Shown here in pieces: positions 7,153 through 12,984 of a stretch of DNA of 12,984 bases (position 1 is the stretch's first letter; every line of letters starts with the position of its first letter). The notes under the pieces are model-generated. The model was not told the DNA's origin and did not search any database. It worked only from the letters and a program-made list of their open reading frames with translations. The stretch comes from Nitrospirota bacterium (GTDB taxonomy: Bacteria > Nitrospirota > Thermodesulfovibrionia > Thermodesulfovibrionales > UBA1546). Location: contig SCSY01000069.1 in NCBI GenBank assembly GCA_004298625.1, positions 1 to 12,984 on the forward strand, written 5' to 3'. The translations under genes were made by a program, and so were the position numbers.

Positions 7153-8121
7153 CTATTTTAAGACAAAAGCTACTTTTGCGGCTGCAAAAAAACCGGCTTT
7201 TTGGTTTGCAGAAAATATCTTTACTGCATCGTCATCCGAGATCTGCAGGTCCGAGGGGTTTACGGATCCTGAAGCTTTTACAATCAACGGATTCTTTGCG
7301 CCTCTCTGGTCAAGGGCTGCCTTTGCCTTGTCAACGCTGTTTGTATATTCACCGCAGCCTTGCTCGACCAATACTTTCTGGCTTATCTTTGACGGGTCAT
7401 AGAGCACTTCGCCCTTTTGCGAGAACAATCTGTTTATCAGGGCAGGCCTGAAATTCTGCTCTGTAGCGTCAATAACAAGACCGTCGTATTTTTCCTCGAG
7501 CGGCACAGGTTTATGCTTATATTGCGGCGCTGGCGGCTGTTGTTGAGGTTGCTCAATTAACTCCTTTTTAACGTCCGGCTTTAATATCTTTGCATAAAGG
7601 GCATCGGCAAAACTGCCGGGGCCTGTCATGCCTATCTTCATAATTACAAGGGCTGTCTCATCTTCCTTATTGTATTCCTTATGAACCACCCTTGCGCCTT
7701 TGACAAAGCCGGCAACTGCCGCCCTGACAAGGTCATACTGAAGAGCAGCGTCTTTTACCAGCGAATCCCCGACAACGGCTACCCCGTCTAAAAATTCAGC
7801 TAATTTTCTGTAGGCCAATACCTCGGCGGCCCTCTCTGCAGTCAGCCTCTTTTGGCCCGGGCTGATTGCATCAGCTTTCGGAAGCCCTTCGGCAGCAACA
7901 AGGATATAGCCGTTTACAAAGGCATCGGAAGTAGACTGCGTAATGGCAAGGTGCTGCTGGCTCAGATATTCATTTGCCTTTTTGAATCTCTCATCAATCT
8001 GGGAATCAGACGATGACGGCGCAGCTATCGAAGGCTGCGGCGCTGCAGGCTGGTCCTCGGCAACGGCAACGGCTGCGACAAAAAAACTTAGCAATACAAC
8101 TAACGCAAATACTTTTTTCAT
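7153..8121 (-). CDS. Secreted LPP20-domain protein
   Basis: 322 residues; ATG at 8121 with a full AAGGAGGT 6 nt upstream. The signal peptide ends about AVA-E (21), and there is no lipobox cysteine. Residues about 70-168 resemble the LPP20/FlgT_N-type domain: AERAAEVLAYRKLAEFLDGV, then AVAGFVKGARVV, then a closing strand ETALVIMKIGM. A Gln/Pro linker (190-206) leads to a C-terminal domain (212-322) with YDGLVIDAT, RLFSQKGEVLYD and NPLIVKASG. I associate this C-terminal pattern with LPP20 proteins of Deltaproteobacteria and related groups; that is recollection, not a search. LPP20-type proteins are periplasmic or outer-membrane proteins of poorly known role. Its place between the SLH lipoprotein and the repeat subunit suggests an accessory or chaperone-like function in export. 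Confidence 0.87.
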   Translation of the reverse strand: MKKVFALVVLLSFFVAAVAVAEDQPAAPQPSIAAPSSSDSQIDERFKKANEYLSQQHLAITQSTSDAFVNGYILVAAEGLPKADAISPGQKRLTAERAAEVLAYRKLAEFLDGVAVVGDSLVKDAALQYDLVRAAVAGFVKGARVVHKEYNKEDETALVIMKIGMTGPGSFADALYAKILKPDVKKELIEQPQQQPPAPQYKHKPVPLEEKYDGLVIDATEQNFRPALINRLFSQKGEVLYDPSKISQKVLVEQGCGEYTNSVDKAKAALDQRGAKNPLIVKASGSVNPSDLQISDDDAVKIFSANQKAGFFAAAKVAFVLK

Positions 8122-8141
8122 AACATTACCTCCTTTTTCTT

Positions 8142-8193
8142 AGTGTCAGTTATCAGTGATTAGTGTCAGTTACAGACACTAATCACTGACACT
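8142..8193. repeat. Inverted and direct repeat element between the TPR/SLH and LPP20 genes
   Basis: A perfect 15-bp stem, TCAGTGATTAGTGTC (8153-8167) with GACACTAATCACTGA (8175-8189), encloses a 7-nt loop. AGTGTCAGTTA also occurs as a direct copy (8142-8152 and 8162-8172), and AGTGTCAGT (8142-8150) is the reverse complement of 8185-8193, giving an alternative fold. A T-run follows only on the plus strand (8202-8206). It may be a dispersed palindromic element, as its ACTGA/TCAGT wording suggests, or an RNA element in the operon. Confidence 0.6.
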
Positions 8194-8205
8194 TAAAACT
8201 TATTT

Positions 8206-9417
8206 TTAATAGATATTCATCTTCTGTCTTAATACCCTGATTGCGAGGATAGCCTCTGCGCCGTCAACAGCAGAATCTACCCTGAAATCTCCGGAAAGCT
8301 CTCCTTCCATAATCCCCTTTGTCGTCATGTTCATAACCGCATTATAAAACGGAGAAGTCTTCCTTACATCAGGAAATGGAGATTGTTCATGTCCTAAAAA
8401 TGCAGTTGCAATTTTTTCATCACCCGTGATTTTTAAGAGCACATCCTCAAGGATCAAGGCCATCTCGCCCCTCAGGACAGGCTCTGTTGGTTTAAACAGA
8501 AATGCCTTTGTTGTCTCGTCATATTTGGGTTCGAGCCCTCTTACCTTCCATTTCATTATCGTAAGCACTTCTTCTTTAAATTGATGGTTAAGCATATCTG
8601 CAGGAGTGAACTCCGCCTTCATCTTATCTACCTGCGACTGGGCGGCTATGCGGCCTGCAAAAAGCTTTTCCAGCTTAAGCTCGTCAACAAGCAGCGCTGC
8701 CAGGTCTGCCCTTGTAACAGAATCCTTAACTGCTATCTGCTTTCCGACATCGCCTACGGTTAAGCCTGCCATTGCGCGAACTATCTTATCTACGCGCTTC
8801 CAGGCCCTGTCGGCCTTCTCGTTCCATTTCCCTTCGCTTTTCATGTTCAGGACATCGGCAAACTTGTCTCTTGCCTTTTGAAATTCCTTTGCGTCAAGAT
8901 ATGCAAGACCCAGAAAATAATAGGCAGCCTCTTTGCCCTGATAATAAATCAGTTTCTTTTCGTCCACCTTGAGCTTTCTCGCCTCATTAAATGTGTTCTC
9001 TGTATTCTCAAGCCAATCCTTCGGCTGAAGCAGCGTATTGACCCTTATAACAGCCAGATAATAATCGAACCTCTGTTCATCGCTTTCAGAAAGTTTATCG
9101 GCCTTTTTGAGTTGGTCAAACGCCCTTCCGGCTTCTACATTTCTGAAACCTGCATCAGTAAGCGTCTTTGCCTTTCCGGCAGTAGCAATTGCAAGCCCGC
9201 TGTAAGCAACGGCGAACTTATCGTCGCAAAACAAGGCCCTCTCGAATTTCTCTTTTGCAGCATCCATATTGCCCTTCTCCAGCGCCTCCATGCCTCTGAG
9301 ATAGTGATGCTGCGGATTATCCTCCGGAGAGGTGCATTTTTCCGCCTGCTGTATTCCGCAGGCGGAAACAAATGTAAAAATAAAAGCCACAAATAAAAAT
9401 CTGATACAATTTTTCAT
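8206..9417 (-). CDS. Lipoprotein with TPRs and C-terminal SLH-like domains
   Basis: 403 residues from ATG at 9417, chosen because AAAGGAGG at 9423-9430 precedes it and a lipoprotein signal ending VSAC (Cys20) starts there. The frame is open to 9468, but that would overlap the csgG-like gene. TPR-like helices occur at about 37-78 (HYLRGMEALEKGNMDAAKEKF) and 165-200 (YYFLGLAYLDAKEFQKARDKF). The second half holds two or three S-layer-homology-like units: a first with VTRADLAALL (about 234-243), a second with FKPTEPVLRGEMALIL (about 308-323) and a third with FPDV, KGIMEG and DFRV (about 348-390). SLH domains bind cell-wall polymers, so this lipoprotein could bridge outer membrane and peptidoglycan while its TPRs hold partner proteins. 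It follows the csgG-like gene by 25 bp, consistent with an operon. The third SLH unit is the clearest. Confidence 0.88.
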   Translation of the reverse strand: MKNCIRFLFVAFIFTFVSACGIQQAEKCTSPEDNPQHHYLRGMEALEKGNMDAAKEKFERALFCDDKFAVAYSGLAIATAGKAKTLTDAGFRNVEAGRAFDQLKKADKLSESDEQRFDYYLAVIRVNTLLQPKDWLENTENTFNEARKLKVDEKKLIYYQGKEAAYYFLGLAYLDAKEFQKARDKFADVLNMKSEGKWNEKADRAWKRVDKIVRAMAGLTVGDVGKQIAVKDSVTRADLAALLVDELKLEKLFAGRIAAQSQVDKMKAEFTPADMLNHQFKEEVLTIMKWKVRGLEPKYDETTKAFLFKPTEPVLRGEMALILEDVLLKITGDEKIATAFLGHEQSPFPDVRKTSPFYNAVMNMTTKGIMEGELSGDFRVDSAVDGAEAILAIRVLRQKMNIY

Positions 9418-9422
9418 ATATG

Positions 9423-9430
9423 CCTCCTTT
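9423..9430 (-). promoter_or_regulatory. Ribosome-binding site fixing the start of the TPR/SLH lipoprotein
   Basis: AAAGGAGG on the minus strand, 5 nt before ATG at 9417. It rules in the shorter start, which coincides with the lipoprotein signal. Confidence 0.75.
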
Positions 9431-9442
9431 GCTTGATTGCCT

Positions 9443-10408
9443 TTAAAGTTGCGGCGTAGAACTGACATTGTCTCCTATCCTTATATCGCTTATATTCCCT
9501 TTTATGATTGTAGCAGTTGCGGATTTATTGTCAACCTCGGTCACCTTCAGCTCTGCCGCGGTCGCTACCACCCTTTTTATAACCTCTCCTGTTTCAGGAT
9601 CTTTTATTTCCTTTTTTACCTTAACAACATACAATATCTGACCGACTGTTATGCCCTCGCCGCTGCCTGCGGCTATATAAACCGAATTTGATCCGGCATC
9701 GGTATCGGCAACCTTCGCCCTTATAACCCCTCCGGAGCCTCCTGAATCAGACTTCCCCGAAAGCTGTTTTACTACGTCTCCAACGGATTTGCGCGTGGCC
9801 TGTCCGAGTATGGTCTCGTCAAATCCCGAACTGCCGATTGCTACGTGGCCATATCCCTGATAACGATCGCTTGCGGAAACTCTCACGTTGCTTTTGCTTT
9901 CCTCTGCTTTGCCCTCTGCTACGGCAACTATCTCGGCAGTTGTAGTGTCAATCATCCTTGCATCAATATACACGGTGGCAACAGCAGTTGATACGTCCAC
10001 GTCTGCGCCAAGACCCAGCATCCTGCCGAAGCCGCCGGTGCCGATGTTTTTAGTGTCAATGCCGAACTGGGTAATGCTTCCAAGAATTACATATTTCACG
10101 CCGAGAATTTTGCCAATCTGCGCTGCGGTCGAGGCGTCAAGCAGACCGCTGGCCCCAAGTTTTTGCTCGCTGAGCACTTTCTCAAGCTGTTTTCTCTCTA
10201 TCACCGAAAAGGTGCCGTCCTTTACAAGCTGCGTTACCATCATGTCCGAGATGCCTTTGCCTATATCCCAGTCTCCGGGCCACCACCTGTCCCTTATGGT
10301 CCCGTATTCAAAGTCCAGAACCGCTACTTTTTTCTTTGCAGCCTCAGATGTAAAGGCGCCGATAAATACGGCTGCAACAACCAGAATACTAATGAAGGCT
10401 CTTCTCAT
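9443..10408 (-). CDS. CsgG-family outer-membrane export channel protein
   Basis: 321 residues, ATG at 10408 preceded by AGGGGGAAG. Residues about 26-217 are a CsgG domain: KKKVAVLDFEYG, then FSVIERKQLEKVLSEQKLG, then TAAQIGKILGVKYVILGSI. After a central segment come VYIDARMIDTTTAEIV and a C-terminal helix ending VGDVVKQLS. CsgG forms a multimeric outer-membrane pore that exports curli subunits. Two differences stand out. The signal peptide has no lipobox cysteine, and the protein has no cysteine at all, whereas E. coli CsgG is a lipoprotein. It also carries about 95 extra residues after a Gly/Ser linker (218-227), with GVIRAKVADTDAG, EGITVGQILYVV and IRIGDNV, resembling a FlgT C-terminal type beta domain. 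It lies 37 bp after the FlgT-like gene and 25 bp before the TPR/SLH gene. The family call is firm; the pore role is inferred. Confidence 0.93.
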   Translation of the reverse strand: MRRAFISILVVAAVFIGAFTSEAAKKKVAVLDFEYGTIRDRWWPGDWDIGKGISDMMVTQLVKDGTFSVIERKQLEKVLSEQKLGASGLLDASTAAQIGKILGVKYVILGSITQFGIDTKNIGTGGFGRMLGLGADVDVSTAVATVYIDARMIDTTTAEIVAVAEGKAEESKSNVRVSASDRYQGYGHVAIGSSGFDETILGQATRKSVGDVVKQLSGKSDSGGSGGVIRAKVADTDAGSNSVYIAAGSGEGITVGQILYVVKVKKEIKDPETGEVIKRVVATAAELKVTEVDNKSATATIIKGNISDIRIGDNVSSTPQL

Positions 10409-10445
10409 GCGCTTCCCCCTTAATCAAATCAAATATGTAAATTTA

Positions 10446-11609
10446 TTACTTGTATTCCATCGTAACGGAATAATTTGTAAAGTTCGTAAGCCTGAATCCC
10501 CTCTGGACAAGGCTGTTTATGAGATAAACTACATTTTCAGGATAACCGACCATGAATTCCCCGAGTTTCTTTTCCTCGACAGAGGTAACCCATGCGGTGT
10601 TCTGCAATATCTCCTTTATCTGGAAATTTGCGCCTATGTCTGATACGTCCTTTGCTGTAAATGATATTTTCTTTGAAGCGCCTTTAATGTGTTTTGACAG
10701 GGCTTCCAATACAATCGGCGTAATCTTTTCCTGAAGCGCCTGCAAGCCTTTCTCGGTTGCATCCTCCACGCTCATGGCCAAGCCCTTTGCCTCTTCCGCG
10801 CCTGCCTGAAGAATAATATTCTTGCCTGATGACTTATCTCTGGTAATCAGCCTGTATGTAAGCCTGACGGTTACATTGTGAAACGGCATGGAAATGCCGT
10901 ATCCGACATCCTCTCCTTTTTTGGCGGAGATAGCATAGTCAATCTTTCCGATAAGAAGGACATTTGAAAGGAACTTATACATCAGAGACCTTACCGTCAT
11001 ATTATTCCCGGACTTAACCGCCCTTTCAATATCAGCGGCATCCATTGCATGGGTCGGAGCCACATCAACAACCTGATAGCCCTGTTCTATAAGTTTCCCT
11101 ATTAATTTTTCCGAAAGGACATTTGTCTCGTCATATTCATCGGCAGTCTGCAAAGAAGCCTCGTGTTTGCCGGTATGCTCGCTTATGACCTTTGGTTTTC
11201 TTGCAGGAATAAAAACCGCAAGGGAATTATTCAGGGCCAGCGACATCAGGGCGTCCTGAGCCTTTGTCGGCTCGACACATGCGTTTACCCTGACCCAAAA
11301 GGTGTCTTTTCGGTTATCCTCGAGAATAAGTTTGAAGCCCGTAACAACACCCCTGATGTTCTTGCTTATTGCGTCGTCAACTATGGCAAAGTTCTGGACA
11401 ATGCTCTGAGCCTTGACCTCAACTCCGACTGTCTGCTCGATTGCAGACCATTTCGCCCTTGCTATGGCCTCTGTCTTTGAAGACGGGACGTCGTTGTTGA
11501 CTATGACAGCCTCGCCCTCCGAATCAATGCATTTAACCGCGGCAGATGCCGCTGACATGCCGAAAAGAAAAATAAATATAAATGCTGCAAACAATCTCTT
11601 TAGCGCCAA
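10446..11609 (-). CDS. FlgT-like secreted protein, first gene of the putative operon
   Basis: 387 residues starting at a TTG (11609). An in-frame TAG lies immediately upstream (11610-11612), AAAGGAGGT ends 5 nt before it, and the next methionine is residue 18 inside the signal peptide, so no other start works. Cleavage is likely near ASA-A (23). Residues about 27-115 match the FlgT N-terminal pattern: GEAVIVNNDV, then EAIARAKWSAIEQTVGVEV, then IRGVVTGFK, then FWVRVNACVEP. The middle (about 125-305) has a strand-helix layout with AVFIPARKP, LIEQGYQVVD, VLLIGKIDYAIS and a long amphipathic VRLTYRLI strand. The end (315-387) is a small alpha/beta domain with GRFxL-like GFRLTNFTNY. FlgT is a periplasmic flagellar-ring protein in Vibrio, but no flagellar gene is near, so a structural role around the CsgG-type channel is more likely. 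Confidence 0.87.
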   Translation of the reverse strand: MALKRLFAAFIFIFLFGMSAASAAVKCIDSEGEAVIVNNDVPSSKTEAIARAKWSAIEQTVGVEVKAQSIVQNFAIVDDAISKNIRGVVTGFKLILEDNRKDTFWVRVNACVEPTKAQDALMSLALNNSLAVFIPARKPKVISEHTGKHEASLQTADEYDETNVLSEKLIGKLIEQGYQVVDVAPTHAMDAADIERAVKSGNNMTVRSLMYKFLSNVLLIGKIDYAISAKKGEDVGYGISMPFHNVTVRLTYRLITRDKSSGKNIILQAGAEEAKGLAMSVEDATEKGLQALQEKITPIVLEALSKHIKGASKKISFTAKDVSDIGANFQIKEILQNTAWVTSVEEKKLGEFMVGYPENVVYLINSLVQRGFRLTNFTNYSVTMEYK

Positions 11610-11614
11610 CTAAA

Positions 11615-11623
11615 ACCTCCTTT
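11615..11623 (-). promoter_or_regulatory. Ribosome-binding site supporting a TTG start
   Basis: AAAGGAGGT on the minus strand, 5 nt upstream of TTG at 11609. It is one of the strongest sites in the window, offsetting the weak start codon. Confidence 0.8.
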
Positions 11624-11640
11624 AAATTCTGTTGTTTAAG

Positions 11641-11669
11641 AATTTAAACCTAAACGATATTTTAGTCAA
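11641..11669 (-). promoter_or_regulatory. Sigma-70-like promoter for the ten-gene run
   Basis: TTGACT (11664-11669) and TAAATT (11641-11646) are separated by exactly 17 bp, in an AT-rich stretch just upstream of the FlgT-like gene. Transcription would start near 11634, giving a leader of about 25 nt with the AAAGGAGGT site. The -35 matches 5 of 6 consensus bases and the -10 matches 4 of 6. Confidence 0.6.
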
Positions 11670-11702
11670 GGTAAAATTACCCAAATGGATGGTAATTTTA
11701 CC
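11670..11702. promoter_or_regulatory. Twin palindromes forming a 12-bp inverted repeat, candidate operators
   Basis: GGTAAAATTACC (11670-11681) and GGTAATTTTACC (11691-11702) are perfect reverse complements separated by 9 bp. Each is itself a palindrome of GGTAA-N2-TTACC form (or GGTA-N4-TACC). Their centres are 21 bp apart, two helical turns. If transcription starts at 11634 the centres fall at -41.5 and -62.5, close to the class II and class I activator positions of Crp/Fnr proteins. The Crp/Fnr gene ends 11 bp away. The same bases could form an RNA hairpin after that gene, but no U-run follows. Confidence 0.6.
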
Positions 11703-11712
11703 GCCCCCGAAA

Positions 11713-12420
11713 TCAGGCGGAAACCTTTTCTTCGCTTAACCCTCCTGCATCAGGAGAAACCAAAAAATATCCGTCCCTCTCCGACACCAGTTTTTTAAAC
11801 CATAATATCCTCAGCGCCTTTGATATCGCCTCTCTTGAAGAGCCGATCCTGGATGCGAGTTCCTTATGGGTCTGTTTTTTAATTTTAAGCAATCCGTCTT
11901 TATCTTTTTTGCCCTCGGTCTTTGCTATCTCACGGAAAAATTTCAACAGTCTTTCGCTTACATCGAGAAACGCCAAGGTCCCGATAACATCATCGGTTTT
12001 TCTGAGTCTGTGCACCAATGCATTAAGCATTTCTATGGCGATCATGGGCTCGGCTTTTATTGTCTCGAGGAATTTATCGCGCCTCAAAAAGCCGAGGGCT
12101 GCATCTTCGTTTGCTATAGCCGAGGCAGACCTCGGCCTTCCGTCAAGAAGGCTCATCTCTCCAAAAAAATCTCCCTCCCCGAATACATCGAGGACAAATT
12201 CCTCCCCCTCCCGATTCAAAAGAGAAGCGCGAACCTTTCCCCTGAACACTACGTAAAGGTCCGTGCTTTTATCCGACTGATAAAATATGGGGTCTCCTTT
12301 TCTAAAGTTAACCATGGAGAAACCATCGGCAATCAACTGCGCATACCTGTCGGGCAGATTCCTGAAAACAGCAATCTTCTTGATTGAATCTCTCAGTGAA
12401 TCCTTATATTTCTCTATCAC
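11713..12420 (-). CDS. Crp/Fnr-family transcriptional regulator
   Basis: 235 residues from a GTG at 12420; no ATG lies in frame near the start, and the gene begins 26 bp after the outer-membrane protein stop. The ribosome-binding site is weak. Residues about 18-130 form the cyclic-nucleotide-binding beta-roll, with a phosphate-binding cassette at 85-103 reading FFGEMSLLDGRPRSAS. It keeps Glu88, Arg97 and Ser98, equivalent to the cAMP contacts of Crp, so a cyclic nucleotide ligand is plausible. A long dimerisation helix follows, then a helix-turn-helix at about 183-207 (HKELASRIGSSREAISKALRIL) with the Arg-Glu pair used by Crp to read DNA. There are no cysteines, which excludes an Fnr-type iron-sulfur sensor. 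It is likely the regulator of the adjacent promoter; direct evidence is lacking. Confidence 0.95.
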   Translation of the reverse strand: MIEKYKDSLRDSIKKIAVFRNLPDRYAQLIADGFSMVNFRKGDPIFYQSDKSTDLYVVFRGKVRASLLNREGEEFVLDVFGEGDFFGEMSLLDGRPRSASAIANEDAALGFLRRDKFLETIKAEPMIAIEMLNALVHRLRKTDDVIGTLAFLDVSERLLKFFREIAKTEGKKDKDGLLKIKKQTHKELASRIGSSREAISKALRILWFKKLVSERDGYFLVSPDAGGLSEEKVSA

Positions 12421-12446
12421 CCCTGTCTCATATCCCGGCTCGCCCC

Positions 12447-12984
12447 TTAAAACTCAACCCCTGCCTCTATAAACGGGCCCCTGAATTTAAGGTTTGCCTT
12501 TATATCGCTCTCGTCTATCTTTATATCCTCATATCTGTAACCGCCTGCAATAAAAAGAGGTCCTACGGGCTTAACCTTAAGCCTTCCGATAATGTCGTAA
12601 TAGTGGTTTCCGCTATAGGCAATGCCTCTTGCCTCGGCCTCCACAGCGAAACGTTTCACGGGCTTTAACTGAGCGCCTACATATATCATGGGCATCCAGA
12701 TATTAAGGCTTTTCGATTCACTTTTGTTGGTTGTCGGCTGGCTTATTTCAGCCTTAAAATCAATCATCCTTGCATTAAGTCCTATTTCGGCATTGAGCTT
12801 CCCGGCTGTAGCGGTCTTTAAAAATGGAAGGCCGTAAAAAAGGGCAATGTCGTAGTGATCGAGCTGCAGCTTTGAGGAGAAGGGCACATTATTGGTAAAT
12901 GTTTTATCTCCGAATGTAAAGTTTATATTTTTGCTCCCATTGCCTTCAAACTCCATCGGGGATGCCATGAGATAAATATTAGGG
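12447..12984 (-). CDS. TIGR04219-type outer-membrane beta-barrel protein (5' end off window)
   Basis: Open from the right window edge to the TAA at 12447-12449, 179 codons visible; the N-terminus and signal peptide are outside. The visible part alternates amphipathic strands: KLQLDHYDIALFYGL, then AEIGLNARMIDFKAEIS, then IWMPMIYVGAQLKPV, then FAVEAEARGIAYS, then LFIAGGYRYEDIKI. It ends in GPFIEAGVEF with the terminal phenylalanine typical of outer-membrane barrels. The late LKFRGPF-x-AGVEF pattern and the strand spacing resemble the TIGR04219 family of 8-strand-type barrels of unknown function. A methionine at 12968 is internal, because the frame continues upstream without a stop. It is probably cotranscribed with the Crp/Fnr gene. 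Its link to the CsgG-type genes is only adjacency. Confidence 0.88.
   Translation of the reverse strand, partial: PNIYLMASPMEFEGNGSKNINFTFGDKTFTNNVPFSSKLQLDHYDIALFYGLPFLKTATAGKLNAEIGLNARMIDFKAEISQPTTNKSESKSLNIWMPMIYVGAQLKPVKRFAVEAEARGIAYSGNHYYDIIGRLKVKPVGPLFIAGGYRYEDIKIDESDIKANLKFRGPFIEAGVEF

Noticed and set aside
9418..9468. Longer N-terminus for the TPR/SLH lipoprotein
   Set aside because: It would overlap the CsgG gene and precede a complete lipoprotein signal; AAAGGAGG supports ATG at 9417.
9888..10643. 251-codon plus-strand open frame
   Set aside because: It lies antisense to the CsgG and FlgT-like genes, has no ribosome-binding site or recognisable domain, and its composition mirrors theirs.
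10446..11609. Flagellar gene cluster
   Set aside because: FlgT-, FlgO- and LPP20-like folds occur, but no flagellar structural, motor or export gene is present; the CsgG and repeat genes point to another envelope system.
11670..11702. Intrinsic terminator of the Crp/Fnr gene
   Set aside because: The stem is AT-rich and is followed on the minus strand by TTGACTAAAA rather than a U-run; an operator reading fits better, though an RNA role is not excluded.
11713..12420. Fnr-type oxygen sensor
   Set aside because: The protein has no cysteine to hold an iron-sulfur cluster and keeps Crp-like nucleotide-binding residues.

Overview
The window reads as one accessory locus of a Gram-negative bacterium. 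Every convincing gene lies on the minus strand, so the reading order is from high to low coordinates. The products include three lipobox lipoproteins, an outer-membrane beta-barrel of the TIGR04219 type and CsgG-superfamily proteins, which together imply an outer membrane. Moderate GC, AGGAGG ribosome-binding sites and this gene repertoire fit Nitrospirota or Desulfobacterota best. That placement is inference from protein style, not from a marker gene.

Layout in transcription order: (1) the 3' part of an outer-membrane beta-barrel gene (12984-12447); (2) a Crp/Fnr-family regulator (12420-11713); (3) a 103-bp gap holding a 12-bp perfect inverted repeat and a good sigma-70-like promoter; (4) a run of ten genes: FlgT-like protein, CsgG-family pore candidate, TPR/SLH lipoprotein, LPP20-domain protein, a secreted protein made of four 35-residue repeats, a small secreted lysine-rich protein, a HfaB/CsgG-like lipoprotein with peptidoglycan-binding and TPR domains, a secreted transglutaminase-like protein, a short FlgO/CsgG-like protein, and a DUF799-Ig-FN3-beta-helix-TPR lipoprotein that runs off the left edge.

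The most economical reading is a CsgG-based export and assembly system for an extracellular or surface fibre. The tandem-repeat protein (6513-6998) would be the exported subunit and the small protein beside it a minor or nucleating partner. The two CsgG-superfamily proteins would supply the outer-membrane channel. The FlgT-, FlgO-, LPP20- and DUF799-like proteins would be periplasmic or outer-membrane accessory factors. The SLH and peptidoglycan-binding domains would tie the complex to the cell wall, and the transglutaminase-like enzyme might process or cross-link the product. No csgA, csgB, csgE or csgF homologue is recognisable, so this is not a standard curli operon. The function is inferred from domains and gene order; nothing here proves export or amyloid formation.

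The adjacent Crp/Fnr regulator and the twin palindromes just upstream of the promoter suggest an autonomous regulatory switch. Stem-loops sit in several gaps around the subunit genes and may set unequal transcript levels. There is no RNA gene, insertion sequence or CRISPR array. The longest gap without a gene is 154 bp (6999-7152), so no stretch over 300 bp is empty.
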